Assembly: GCF_905147365.1 (NCBI RefSeq)
Contig: NC_056425.1
Location: 8,067,501-8,131,500, forward strand
Direction: 5' to 3'
Length of the DNA stretch: 64,000 bases
DNA from: Aricia agestis
Taxonomy: Eukaryota; Arthropoda; Insecta; Lepidoptera; Lycaenidae
Made by a program: the position numbers and the translations under genes. Below, piece after piece: positions 43,724-54,418 of this stretch. The notes beneath the pieces were generated by a model. The model was given only the letters and a program-made list of their open reading frames with translations. It searched no databases and had not been told where the DNA came from. Numbering within the stretch: position 1 is the stretch's first letter; every line of letters starts with the position of its first letter.

Positions 43724-44018
43724 AGGGCCATGCCACAACAGTGCGTTGGGCGTCGCATTGTGATATCTACGACGTCGCTGAACGCATCGTGGAAATTTGC
43801 GACGCGACCGAGATTTCCGATGACATTTTTGGGTTGTGACAACGCATCGCATTTCTGTGCGATGTTGTTTTCGCGTTACGGCATCACATCGCAGAAATAG
43901 CATTGCACAGAAATGCGATGTGATGTCGGAGCGCAAAATTTCATTGGAAATAGTCGTTGATGCGTTCTGCGGCGTCGTAGATTTTTACGATGCGACGCCG
44001 CAACTGTAGCCTGGCCCT
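43724..44018. mobile_element. Palindromic CpG-rich MITE (295 bp)
   Basis: Ends agggccatgccacaacagtg and caactgtagcctggccct are inverted; inner words ctacgacgtcgctgaacgca and gatgcgttctgcggcgtcgt pair, and near the centre gcatcgcatttctgtgcgat pairs with attgcacagaaatgcgatgt. Open frames on both strands here derive from the palindrome. Confidence 0.8.
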
Positions 44019-44167
44019 TTGTCTTTGTCTAGCATATCAAAATATGTCAAATGACAGACAAAGAAAAGCGGAACTTTATAGTTATACCACAAATCACAAT
44101 ATACATAACTACTCTCTCTACTCTGGTTTTACGATGCGTATTTTCTCTGTCTTTAGTGTGGGAGTAA

Positions 44168-44350
44168 TGCTGTATTCACATAGGGTTTTGCCCGATAGTT
44201 TTACCCCAAATCGAGTAATCATTAATGTGTGTTGTGATGGAATTAAATATATCGATTTAGAGTAAAACTATCGAGCAATGCTGAATGTGTGGATGAAATC
44301 CCGAGCCGCGGAAACGTTATTGCTCGATCGAGCAAAACCTTGTGTGAGTA
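44168..44350. mobile_element. Inverted-repeat element with TTTTGC ends
   Basis: attcacatagggttttgccc at left is inverted as gagcaaaaccttgtgtgagt at right; inner agttttacc and agtaaaact also pair. About 183 bases, imperfect. Confidence 0.6.
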
Positions 44351-44822
44351 TTTAATTTGAGTCCCGTGGCATGAGGTACACCGTACACAAGCTAGGGATA
44401 CCCTCAAATTATAATCTCATACTCAATAACGACAGAGAGAAGAGAGCAACAAAAAACGTTACACATTAAAATTTGTAAGCATAAAAGCCATCTACAACAT
44501 GGGGTTTATTGCGTTTATTATTTCATCGATTTAACGATTATGTAATAAAATGATATTATCGGTAACTGTACGCTCGTGTGCGGAGAGCACGAGACATGTA
44601 ACACATCCGTTAGGCAGTTCCGTTACCGCTGACCGGTACAGTCCAAGCCGAAAATACGAGCTTATACTTAATTTTAGGGTCCGCAAATAAGATTAAATAA
44701 GGCTCCACTGCCTGTTTTTCTGAATATGTTTATGATAGAGCCTTTTTCAGCAGCTGCAGTTCGATGATTGAATTTCAAGAAAGAAGATTTTATTTGTAGA
44801 AAATATATAGAAATTATAGAAA
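44351..44822. other. Spacer, no gene seen
   Basis: Contains a small GC-richer block at 44570-44660 (gctcgtgtgcggagagcacg). No gene signal. Confidence 0.4.
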
Positions 44823-45335
44823 ACTAGACGTTCCGCGCGGCTTCGCCCGCGTAAATTAGATATTAATTCACAGATAAATTAGTTCACAAAAACTAGCCTA
44901 TGATCCTTCATGTAGTCTTCTTTTTATCTGTGCCAAATAACAGAAAAATTGCTCCAGTAGTTCGTGAGCTTTCTTTCAATTAATTTCCCCCGTTTTTTCC
45001 ACATTTTCCTCTATTTTTTCGCTCCTATTAGTTTTAGCGTGATAAAATATAGCTTATATCCATCCTCGATAAATAGGCTATCTAACACTGAAATTTTTTT
45101 TAAAATCGGACCAGTAGTTCCTGAGATTAGCGCGTTCAAAATTCAAATAAGCCCTGTAATTACCCCCCGTTTTTCCTCATTTTCCTCTATTTCTTCGCTC
45201 CTCTTAGCTAAATATAGCCTTTATCCTTCCTCAATAACTGGGCTAACACTGAAAGAATTTTTCAAATCGGACCAGTAGTTCCTGTGATTAGCGCGTTCAA
45301 ACAAACAAAGAAACTCTTCCGCTTTATAATATTAG
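44823..45335 (-). mobile_element. Hel-F 3' unit with internal tandem duplication
   Basis: Reversed 3' end actagacgttccgcgcggct; far end ccgctttataatattagta. The segment with ttttcctctatt, tcgctcct and aatcggaccagtagttcctg occurs twice (about 44985-45132 and 45165-45300), so the unit was duplicated within the element. Confidence 0.65.
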
Positions 45336-45340
45336 TATAC

Positions 45341-45600
45341 AGTGTGTAACAAAAATAAGTAATAATACTTTAGGGTGTGTACGTGTTCTTTGTAGAGAGT
45401 TCACTGTGAAAGTAGCAGCGCTGAAAGACGAAAAAATTTTTTCACTTTTGTATCCAGGGCAAGGGCCCGCGCGTCACGAGTTTCCCCATACAAAAGTGAA
45501 AAAAAGTATGGTCTTTCAGGGCTGTTACTTTCACAGTGAACTCTCTACAAGGAACACGTATACACCCTAAAGTATTATCACTTATTTTTGTTACACCCTG
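45341..45600. mobile_element. MITE-R full copy (260 bp)
   Basis: CAGTGTGTAACAAAAATAAG to CTTATTTTTGTTACACCCTG with TA at both borders (45339-45340, 45601-45602). Inner arms ttcactgtgaaagtagcag and gttactttcacagtgaa are inverted; the centre carries cccgcgcgtcacgag. Tc1/mariner-type by TA target. It starts five bases after the Hel-F end. Confidence 0.85.
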
Positions 45601-45772
45601 TAGATATAAACATTTTTGGACTCTATTATTAATAGGTAAAATGTTAAAACATTTTGGAATTTTAAAAATATTTACTTCACAGATAATATAATGTATGTAA
45701 CAAGCAGCATGAAATAATTCATAATATCATAATATGTTAATACTTAATTATTATTATAATTGTAGGTCATAA

Positions 45773-45825
45773 CGTTACGGAACCCTTCGTGTGCGAGTTT
45801 GACCCGCACTTTGCGTATTTTTGGA
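45773..45825 (+). mobile_element. Rep-G 3' fragment
   Basis: ttacggaacccttcgtgtgc, gagtttgacccgcactttgc: the terminal part of Rep-G with several changes. Confidence 0.6.
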
Positions 45826-46122
45826 GTTTTTACCGAGTATACCGAAGTAACGGCGGCGCGTGCGCAAAGCTTTTAATTTTTATGATAATTTTAAGAAACG
45901 TCACGCACATTTGAACATTACGTGAATATTGTTCGCTCCATATAATAAACGTTTGAACAAACTGTACTTTGTTATGCTAAAATTAGAAAAAATGGTTTGA
46001 ACTTTGCAAAACCCGTAGAAAATTATCATATTTTTATGTTTTTATATCTTGTAAATTATACTACGAGTATATACATTATACACCTAACTAGAAAGTAATA
46101 TTTGCAATTTTTTAACTATCAT
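45826..46122. other. AT-rich spacer
   Basis: About 300 bases, no feature recognised. Confidence 0.35.
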
Positions 46123-46331
46123 CCGTGGGAGAGCCATGCTTCGGCACGTATGGGCCGGCTCGACCGGAGAAATACCACGGCCTCACAGAAAACCGGCGTG
46201 AAACAGCCAAGCGCTGTTTCGCCGAGTGAGTGAGTTTACCGGAGGCCCAATCCCCTATCCATGGGCGACGGAAGTTGCTTTCCATCAGTTGACCCATTTG
46301 CTCGTTTGCCCCCTTATTTCATAAAAAAAAA
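46123..46331 (+). mobile_element. Rep-A copy 9, spacer deleted
   Basis: cgtgggagagccatgcttcg to cccttatttcataaaaaaaa, but the sequence jumps from ccaatcccct straight to atccatgggcgacggaagtt, removing the whole pyrimidine spacer. The core hairpin is also shortened (gaaacagccaagcgctgttt). Confidence 0.8.
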
Positions 46332-46408
46332 ACATAATATTATACAACGGACCTATCCCTAGGTATTATGAAATACATATTGTGAAAATGCATATTATAT
46401 ATTATCGT

Positions 46409-46440
46409 AGGCTACGACTACCATGAGGTAGTCGTAGCCT
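46409..46440. repeat. Perfect 14-bp stem hairpin plus third copy
   Basis: aggctacgactacc and ggtagtcgtagcct pair around atga; ctagtcgtagcc follows at once, giving a third copy of the word agtcgtagcc. Confidence 0.8.
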
Positions 46441-48093
46441 CTAGTCGTAGCCATACATCCGGCAAAGCAATAAGCTTTGTATTACGGAGTGTTTCCCCAA
46501 TCGATTCGTGCCAAAGCATGATTCGTGTTTTACACCTTGTTTTTGGTCAACAATCAGCAATTTAACCCATCAATCCCCAAAGCGGCAGCCGGCTGACGCA
46601 TAACAATTAACAATAGAAAATCTATTGTGTCTGCGATACCCACGATGGAGGTGTTAAAAAGGATAATATGAGAGTAATAGATAGTCAACATTATAATATA
46701 GATGCTTTAAAACGTAAGCAAGGCAATGTAAGTCACTTTAACACAGTGTCATTATGATCTTATTTTAGGTGTAACATCAGATTTCACTGATATGTAAGTA
46801 CGGTTGTACTGGTATTTGTCTAGCCGTACCAGTTATAACATAAACTGTAACGGAATTCTAAACGGTTATTATTATACTTTTCTTTTACAAGGAAGTTAGG
46901 TACTTATAAAAATCTTGAATTCGAAATAGTTTCTTTGAAAAGTTAAAGACTACTTATAGTTCTCGCTATGTTTCTACAACGTACTAGACGTTTCCCGCAA
47001 ATCCATTGTACAGTACCAGAAATTGTTTGACGCGATTTTCGGAAAAAGAAAGTGTCTATTTTTGCTGTTCAGCTGCTTAATCTGAAGTTAGAGACGAACA
47101 GAACATTTATCATTTATAAAATTAGTATGGAATTATGGATAGAGGAACGGACGAATATATTTAGAGATATATATTCGGATACATTCGCAGACGGGTAAAA
47201 AGTAAGTCCATGCCGGGACTCAAAGTATCCCCATAAAAAAATTCAGCACAATCGGTACAGCGCGTTTGAGCGTGACGAGGCAATAGACAGACAGACACAC
47301 GCTTTTGCATATATAATAATATTATTTTATATGGATATGGATTCTTTTTTGGAAGTCGGTCAAAAATAGCCGTTACTATCGATCGGCCCGCCTTCGTGAG
47401 GGCGGCGCGCGCGCAGCCAATGTGCTCTCACCGGATTAACGGATGTCCCCACTACAGTCTACATTACATTTACTGTGCCAATATTGACTGTACTCTGATT
47501 TAAATGTCAGTAAAGTGGCAGAAAAAACACTTCAAAATAGAGATACATTGTCTTAGATATGTAGGTAAAATGGTTTAACGACAACAGCTGCAAGAATTTA
47601 GAGAAAATAACATGATTTAGTAGAGTTCTGCTTATTTCTAAGTTATTTTTTTGCATGATGGTAACTTCGAGAGCAGCTGCTCAAGGTGACGCCTTGATAA
47701 TTTGGCTGCAGCGATATCGATTTTTCTCAAAAATGACTAAAGCTAAGAAATTAAAGATCATTGTCAGTATTCATCTTTGAATTACCCATTATAGCTTAAC
47801 ACGATTGGTCAACTTTTATAACACAGAATAATTAATCAAAAAGACCTCTATAAAAACAGGGATTCTAATTTTGCCAACAGAGGAGAGTGATTTAAGCTTC
47901 CAAAATGTGTACATAGACTAGTTCAAGCATGCACTATAATTTTCCAATAGCTTATATGAAATATATTTATGGTTATTAAATTAAGCGACAAAAACCATTT
48001 TGTCGCTTACGCCCTTTTCATTTTTTGCTGTGCCATTTCTTGTTTTCTATGAGAGGCCTACGCTTACGCTACGCTACGCTTGTTTTCTATGAG
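46441..48093. other. Mostly unassigned stretch
   Basis: Contains a GC-rich block at 47380-47450 (ggcccgccttcgtgagggcg, ggcgcgcgcgcagccaatgt), a perfect 11-bp hairpin aagcgacaaaa/ttttgtcgctt at 47983-48008, and a short ctacgctacgct tandem near 48067-48078. No gene called. Confidence 0.4.
47190..47330 (-). mobile_element. Hel-B 5' part, minus strand
   Basis: gccgggactcaaagtatccc, cagcacaatcggtacagcgc, tagacagacagacacacgct and tttgcatatataataatatt are the reversed Hel-B head. Strongly diverged. Confidence 0.6.
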
Positions 48094-48213
48094 GGGCCGG
48101 ATAATCACCGGCTATCCACCACTTAACTTGACAGATAGAATATGGAAAATCTGTCAAAAAAAGTTGTGGATAGCCTATCCGGCACTTTATCAGGAAGTGG
48201 TGAAACAGGCCCT
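48094..48213. mobile_element. MITE-N copy 2, left end degraded
   Basis: Right end caggaagtggtgaaacaggc then ccttag; inner ccggctatccaccacttaac and gttgtggatagcctatccgg are inverted. The left terminus is shortened. Confidence 0.7.
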
Positions 48214-48447
48214 TAGTATATTATGTTTTTCGCCCCTACTCCATAGTCCATACTCCATATTCGATAATCTACAATCTACACAATGTTTCCAATTTTATAG
48301 AGTCCATTATGGTAGTAGCTATTGAGCCGAACTTAAGATCGATCTTCAAGTTAATATTAAGAGTCTAACTACACTTTAGTGTAATTTTGAATTGTCGGTT
48401 AATGGTCTACCAATTTGGTGGCGTGTCATTTTTAATTTAAATACCCA

Positions 48448-48651
48448 CTAGCTATTTGACCGAAGCTTCGCTCGGTATTCGAAAATGCACGAATAAAATT
48501 AAATTTTCTAAAAATGATTCCTAGCTAGATCGATTTATCGCCCCCGAAACCCCCTATATACTAAATTTCATGAAAATCGTTGAAGCCGATTCCGAGATTC
48601 CTATTATAATATATTATATACAAGAATTGCTCGTTTAAAGATAAAAGATTT
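48448..48651 (-). mobile_element. Hel-C, minus strand
   Basis: actagctatttgaccgaagc at the 3' end reversed; gatcgatttatcgcccccga, ccccctatatactaaatttc and caagaattgctcgtttaaag follow. Matches 9.2 kb closely. Confidence 0.7.
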
Positions 48652-48681
48652 CGAAGGACTCTATGTAGCTTATTTTACAGT

Positions 48682-48876
48682 CAGTAAAAATCCATACTAA
48701 TAATATGTAATATAAACTTGTACTGTTTGTGTGTTGTAAATTAGACAAAGAAATACTGTGAGTCCTGGGAAAAGGACACAATAATATTATTATAGTCTTA
48801 TCGCGGCAAACTGCAAAATAGAGTACCTGCGCGGCAGTAAACGAATTTTGGTGCAACACTGCGGCAATATCTAGCT
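48682..48876 (+). mobile_element. Hel-B, highly diverged
   Basis: atccatactaataatatgta at the start; gtgagtcctgggaaaaggac, ctgcgcggcagtaaacgaat and caacactgcggcaatatctagc at the end. One of the oldest copies here. Confidence 0.55.
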
Positions 48877-50207
48877 ATTTACAAATCTAATAATGAGGAA
48901 CCTTACAACAAAAGTTACAAGAACTTTTGTATGAGAAACCATTGATTGTATAGTTATAGATACGTCTAATTGTACACCCGCCATCACTATATTGTTATCG
49001 ATAAAGCGTCAATTATCTCTTCTTATTACTTGACGTGGGAACAGACCGGAACAGAAGCGAAGACACGACAAATACCACACAAATATAACACTTATCACCT
49101 ATATGCTAAGACTCATTGTGCTGTGAAGTCGCAGTATGTTAGTGATAATTTCTTTTTGTAGCCGCGGTATCGACAGGAATATCTAGATTTTAAAATGATA
49201 CGATGTTAGGTCAGTTTTTATAATGTTTTAAGGTTTTAGTTTTTCCAAAATCATTGGTACTTTAACTTTTATTGTGACCTTATTTATAAAACATATTCTT
49301 TACCATATAGAATACATTTTTGTGTATTTTTAAAGCGTCCACTGAGAAAGTTTTTTTTTATCAGGGCAAAGCGAGTCCTAGTATATCCCACAACCTGAGC
49401 ACTTTTGTGAAAAACTATCACGCCTATTGATTTGTTAACATAGTAATTTTTATTAACAATACAGACCAAAATATTTACTAAATAATTATCTAATGTTATC
49501 ATTTTTAATCAGAAACTATTTCCCACGATGTTATTATTGTATATATTATGTTGGGCAATATGGCATTGACATCATTGTTTACTTAGAGATAAAATAATAA
49601 TATAAATCGTTTACAAAGATAATATTTTTCTCACACCTATGGTATAGGGAGCAGCAGCTCTCAAACATTTTTGGTAGCGGATATCTATAAAAAAGTTACA
49701 TTTTCGACGGACTTCCCAAAAAAAATGTTTCGTCTTTTTCACTTTGAGTGAATGCTTGTGAGTTGTGTCTGTTATGACATTTTCTGAGTCTCAGGGCTCC
49801 GCGGATCGTACTTTGAGAATAGCTGCACTATGGATTTACCGAAACTTATGTGCTGTACCTTCTGATCAAAATAAATACACTTTTAAATGAATAAAAAATG
49901 AAACTATTATAATAATAATATTATACAGTGTTACACACATCTGAGCATATTATATATTAACTAAAATGTGTTATATCAATACCAGTTTAAGTTTATTGTA
50001 AGGTTACTTGTTAGTAAAACTAACGATATTTTATAAAACACCTTAACTTTATGTAGTTAAACAATTATACACTAAATAAATATAAATATAAAAAAAAACT
50101 TTTTTTTTTCGGTTTTTATTTCGGTCTGTGACCATATACTCGTAGTGTTAGTAAACATTTTACTTAATATAATGCTTTTATCTTTTCTTAGCTGCAATAT
50201 GTCTTTA
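48877..50207. other. AT-rich stretch with one possible hAT relic
   Basis: At 49655-49825, cagctctcaaacatttttgg and gtactttgagaatagctg look like degraded hAT ends, and internal ctccgcggatcg fits, but no target duplication can be read. The remainder has no recognised feature. Confidence 0.35.
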
Positions 50208-50368
50208 AGGCCGGTATTTATAATAGTCAGTACTCAAGATGCATCTCGATCTCAAGACACGGTTCAGGCTCTGTGATTGGTTAGCTGTCAAAATTTGGAC
50301 TAATCACAGAGCCGACACGCTTCTTGAGACCGGGTCGCATCCTAAGTACTGACTATTTATACCGGCTA
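50208..50368. mobile_element. Palindromic MITE with GGCCGGTATTTATA ends
   Basis: ggccggtatttataatagtc at left and gactatttataccggct at right; arms continue through cagtactcaagatgc, tctcaagacacggt and ggctctgtgattgg, each inverted on the other side (accaatcacagagcc-type pairing). Confidence 0.8.
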
Positions 50369-51086
50369 TTTAGCAGCTGCTTTTACCCCCTAAACCTGAG
50401 TGACATGACCAACTTCTTTTAGATTTATCATAGTTTTCCTCTCCTATTCACCTATTTCCTCAATATTTACAAACTATAAGACTTCTCGCGGCACAGCTAA
50501 TACCAATCGATGCTCTCACATTTTCACCCATTGTTACTTTTTGCTCCATTGTCTGCGTCGGGAAGCCATGTCATAATGTCACGTATATTAGAAATTATTC
50601 ATTAACATTTTGCCCCTTACTGGTAAATAATCCACACTATACTTATTATACAGTGTTTTGTCCGTGTCCGATTCGTTGTTTAAAAATGTTTACTGTTTGA
50701 ACATTTATTTCCCTTGATTATTAAATTATATTCCAAAGAAAAACTAGACTCTTTCTACTCTCTAGAAAAATAAATTACTTAAGCTTAAGTTTTTTTTTAA
50801 TTTAAAGGTCGAGATATAATCTGACAAATTAATATGAGTGGTAAGTATTCTCTGAATTGATAATAATTATTATGATTATTTTAAGACCAAAGGCTAATCA
50901 GTCCATCTGTTTTTTTTAGTTTTATTGATCAGAGATATTGTAGAGCTTATGAATTATGACGTGAGTAAACATCGTGATCGGTTTCAACTGTTTTTATTAT
51001 TAAAATTTTACGTTTCTTTTCGATTATACAGTGAAGTGTGTAATATTAAGTATAAATATTTTTGACAATTTGAAATAATGAAGTTG
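50369..51086. other. AT-rich spacer, no gene seen
   Basis: About 700 bases, no feature recognised. Confidence 0.4.
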
Positions 51087-51153
51087 AAATATCAAAATGG
51101 CTACTTATTAAATTAACTCATGTTGAATTTAATAAGTAGCCATTTTGATATTT
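51087..51153. repeat. Perfect 28-bp stem hairpin
   Basis: Arms 51087-51114 and 51126-51153 are exact reverse complements with an 11-base loop (aactcatgttg). Its size (67 bases) is in the range of a small pre-miRNA, but perfect pairing without bulges argues against a conserved microRNA. Confidence 0.85.
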
Positions 51154-51462
51154 TCTGTTAAGATGAGCAACCACAATATGCCAGTCACCAGAGGCAACAT
51201 AACTTATATCACAAACAATTAAATGTAGTTAATACTTACGAATATATTTGTCTCTAATTACAACAATAGTTGTTAAACTTGTTAATAATAATAATTGGAG
51301 ACCAAATTAGCTTTATTTAATTGGTTGTGATATAACATAATTTGTCTATTATTTAATTTTAAAAGATTCACCATATATCACTGAAAAGCGAGAAAATAAA
51401 GTGTATGCAAAGATATTTTTGTACGCACCTACTGTAAAAAACGCGGGAACTATCTAAGTAAG
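51154..51462. other. AT-rich spacer
   Basis: No feature recognised. Confidence 0.35.
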
Positions 51463-51670
51463 TAAATTTATTTTCGAAGAATCAGCGAATTTATCTATTT
51501 AAGAAGAATCAGAGAATTTATTTTAGAAGAAATAGCGAATTTATTTTAGAATAATCAGAGAATTTATTTTGAAATTAGCGAATTTATTCTAGAAGAATTA
51601 GCGAATTTAATTTATTACAATTAGCGATTTATTTTTGAAGAATCACTGAATTTATTTTTAGAAGCAAATA
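51463..51670. repeat. Degenerate minisatellite 'gaatttattttagaagaa'
   Basis: At least seven imperfect units of 22-32 bases, each made of aatttattttagaagaa and a variable atcagcg/atcagag/attagcg spacer. Entirely AT-rich and alternately spaced, not part of a recognised transposon. Confidence 0.8.
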
Positions 51671-52303
51671 CTTATTGTTATTTTGGACCGAGTTATTTAG
51701 AACGATTAAAAGATATAGAAATATTATGCTTTATCCAAACGTTCGCGCTTTCGAATTACGTATAACACATCGTAAACTCTCTATTTTGTATTTATAATTA
51801 TTTATCTTAATATTATCCATGACTATCAGTTATACAAGATATCGCCGTAATCTAGTCATTATTCAAATCGTTATGGATGGTAATTTTCGTATAAAAATTA
51901 ATGGAATTTCGTTTTTTTTTTCTTGAAAAATAAGAGTAAAACTATTTAAAGAGGATAACTTTGAAATACTTACAGTTAGCATACAGTTTTAAGAATTCGA
52001 TTTTCAAATACCTAGATTTACACTATGTCGCTTTTATATATAAATATATCACACGTATATATATTATATTTTAATAATAATATACCAAACAAAACGTAGA
52101 ATTATTTTAAATTATTTTTAACCCATGTTATGGATATTCTTTTTTTTTATAATGTTCGAATATATTTTATCTTGAGTCTTGACTGAGTTTAGAGAAAAAA
52201 ATCTTAGACCGCATTTAACATCACATAAAAAATAATTAACTTACATAATAACTAACCTAACCCAATAACGAAAATAACCTGCACCAATAAAAAAAGAAAA
52301 AAA
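51671..52303. other. AT-rich stretch beside the candidate first exon
   Basis: Would be the beginning of the first intron if the minus-strand gene start at 52.3 kb is real. No exon-like sequence recognised. Confidence 0.35.
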
Positions 52304-52309
52304 ACTCAC

Positions 52310-52354
52310 CGCTCTTCATTTCACGAGTTTATCGACATTCACTATAATCACTGA
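52310..52354 (-). other. Candidate first exon with ATG and splice donor
   Basis: On the minus strand: initiator-like TCAGT (52350-52354), a short leader, an in-frame TAA 9 bases before the ATG, then ATG AAG AGC G (52319-52310) followed at once by a GTGAGT donor (52309-52304). The -3 base is a purine (gtgaaATG). The start would be Met-Lys-Ser with a phase-1 intron, common for secreted proteins, but ten coding bases cannot identify a product. No downstream exon was found within the window. Confidence 0.35.
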
Positions 52355-52560
52355 CATCACTAGACGCGGGCGCGTGCCGCGACTCCACCTGTCTGTCTGT
52401 CGGTATCGCACGGGGATGACTCGGACGCGGTAGCTAGGCAGGTGCTTGAGCCTTATGCCGTCGGGATAGAGGTGAGGGGGAGGTAGTATAAAGATGAACG
52501 TGTTGAGGTGTAGAGGCTGGGTTACATCGGAATATCCCGTGGAACTTTAACAACTTATTG
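52355..52560 (-). promoter_or_regulatory. CpG-rich candidate promoter
   Basis: About 200 bases with a much higher G+C and CpG content than the surrounding 2 kb (gacgcgggcgcgtgccgcga, ctcggacgcggtagctaggc), directly upstream of the candidate minus-strand first exon. No recognised repeat termini. Promoter role is inferred from composition and position. Confidence 0.35.
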
Positions 52561-52697
52561 GTGTCGGACGTATGTTAACTTTTCAGATCAGTGTTATTCA
52601 CCTGTGCGTCGCGACCCCCGGGGGGATCAAGCGAAAGGAGTCGTTAAATATTTTCAATACCAAGGAGGTCGCATCATTGAAAAACACTGTTTTAGAT

Positions 52698-52834
52698 CAG
52701 GGCTTCTCAAATTTTCGGCCCCACGAACCCCTATTAAAATTTCCAGGTGACAGCGAACCCTTTATTACCTAATGAAACTGTTGAAAAAAATAAGGGTTCT
52801 CTGTGGCCCGGGGACCCCGGTAGCTACGCCCCTG
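52698..52834. mobile_element. hAT-like relic
   Basis: Starts cagggcttctcaaattttcg and ends ccccggtagctacgcccctg, both resembling hAT ends in this window, but flanks give no 8-bp duplication. An inner cacgaacccctattaaaa pairs weakly with aataagggttctctg. Confidence 0.45.
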
Positions 52835-52881
52835 TCTTCGTTACACTTTTTAATCTTTTTATCATAATACATTGGTCATCT

Positions 52882-53109
52882 TCTATATATATAAAACTCA
52901 AAGGTGACTGACTGACATGGTGATCTATCAACGCACAGCCAAAACCACTGGACCGATCGGGCTGAAATTGGGCATGCAGGTAGATATTATGACGTAGCCA
53001 CTAAGAAAGGATTTTGATCAATTCCACCTCCAAGGGGTTAAAATAGGGGATGAAAGTTTGTATATAATAATACTTCTTAACGCGAGCGAAGCCGCGGGCA
53101 AAAGCTCGT
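52882..53109 (+). mobile_element. Hel-E copy
   Basis: tatatataaaactcaaaggt to gccgcgggcaaaagctcgt; small deletion in gacgtagccactaagaaagg. Confidence 0.7.
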
Positions 53110-53435
53110 AATTAATAATTTTGCATGTGAATTATGACTTATGACCCTTATATCAAACGATGTATTTGTATGGGAAAGCCACAGGTACTCTGACTATGGA
53201 AAACGTTAAATGTAAGCGACTCCACAAAAAATTGACTACCTATTCATAGAAGCTGCCATAGAGGTCAGCGCTATACAGATACCATAATTTCCCCATTCAA
53301 ACCTACATTATACTACCAACTTATAAAAGAAATCATAAAGATTGATCCACGTCAAATCAATAATAATTAATTTGATGATGTATGTATTTGAAGATGATAA
53401 TATAGACTATAGTATAGACTTATAGAGTTTCCAGT
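53110..53435. other. Spacer, no gene seen
   Basis: No feature recognised. Confidence 0.35.
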
Positions 53436-53640
53436 CTACATCTACACTAATATTATAAAGAGGAAAGATATTTTGATTTTTTGTTTGTTAGTTTGTTTGA
53501 ATTGAATAGGCTCTGAAACTACTGGACCGATTTGAAAAATATTTTACCATTGGAATCCTACATTGTTTCTGCTGAACATAGGCTGAATTTTATTTTGGAA
53601 AAATAGAGTTCCGTAAGATACTTGGGTTTTTCGGAGGCAA
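53436..53640 (+). mobile_element. Helitron-like 5' part, variant of Hel-B
   Basis: tctacactaatattataaag at the start, a TTTG-rich run, gctctgaaactactggaccg, gctgaacataggctgaattt and atagagttccgtaagatact. The end is not readable. Confidence 0.5.
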
Positions 53641-53906
53641 GATGTAAAAAATCAATCAGAAAAGTTACTTGTTTTGCGCACGCTGCCTAAACTATAAGAG
53701 ATAGAACAATAAAATGTTCTAAGTAATTGTAGATATTATAATTAATATCTACAAAAATTCCGCACCTGTCGAGTGAGGCACAATAACCATATTTTTTATT
53801 TAAAAATCTTGAATTTTTTTGGACTACATTTAAAGGTTTATTTTACTCATGCTCTTAATCCTTATCAAAATAAATTATTCCATCACTAAGTACAGCTTTC
53901 TTTAAA

Positions 53907-54418
53907 ATGAGTAAAGTACTGTGTGATCCAAAACTAGCATTCTCAACAAGATATCGTGTTCTTAAATGTTATGTCTGGTCCTTCCTTTTGTACGCCTGTG
54001 AAGGGTGGGTTTTAAACAAAAATAGTTGTCGACGGATACAGGCGTTTGAAATGTGGACACTACGTAAAATGTTAAAAATCTCTTGGTCACAATTTGTATC
54101 GAATAAAGAAGTTTTAAAAAGAGCGTGAACGTGAACGTCAACTAATGAACATCTGCATCCAAAGAAACGTTTTTTCGGTCACCTACAAAGAGGATCCCAA
54201 TATGAATTTCTACGGTTGATCATAGAGGGTAGATTTCCGGGGAAGAGACCACCTGGTAGACCAAGAAGAAAATGGATAGATGACATAAAGGAATGGACCA
54301 GATGTACCTACCCACAATGAAAGAAATTAGCCCAAGAGGCAAGACCGGAAGAAATTCAACCAGCTGACCGCCGAACTTCGTTATGAAGAGGGCACTAAAT
54401 GATGATGATGAAGTACAG
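53907..54418 (+). pseudogene. LINE 3' end, reverse transcriptase C-terminal region
   Basis: Frame 1 (53907-54128) reads RYRVLKCYVWSFLLYACEGW, then IQAFEMWTLRKMLKISW, the region after the catalytic domain in RTE-like endonuclease/reverse transcriptases. After a frameshift near 54125 it continues KRFFGHLQRGSQYEFLRLII, EGRFPGKRPPGRPRRKWIDD and IKEWTRCTYPQ-stop, the family's GKRPxGRPR block. The trinucleotide run gatgatgatga at 54407-54417 fits the 3' terminus. 5' truncated and inactive. Confidence 0.85.

Noticed and set aside
49655..49825. Confident hAT insertion
   Set aside because: Ends look plausible but no 8-bp duplication can be aligned; kept only as a possible relic.
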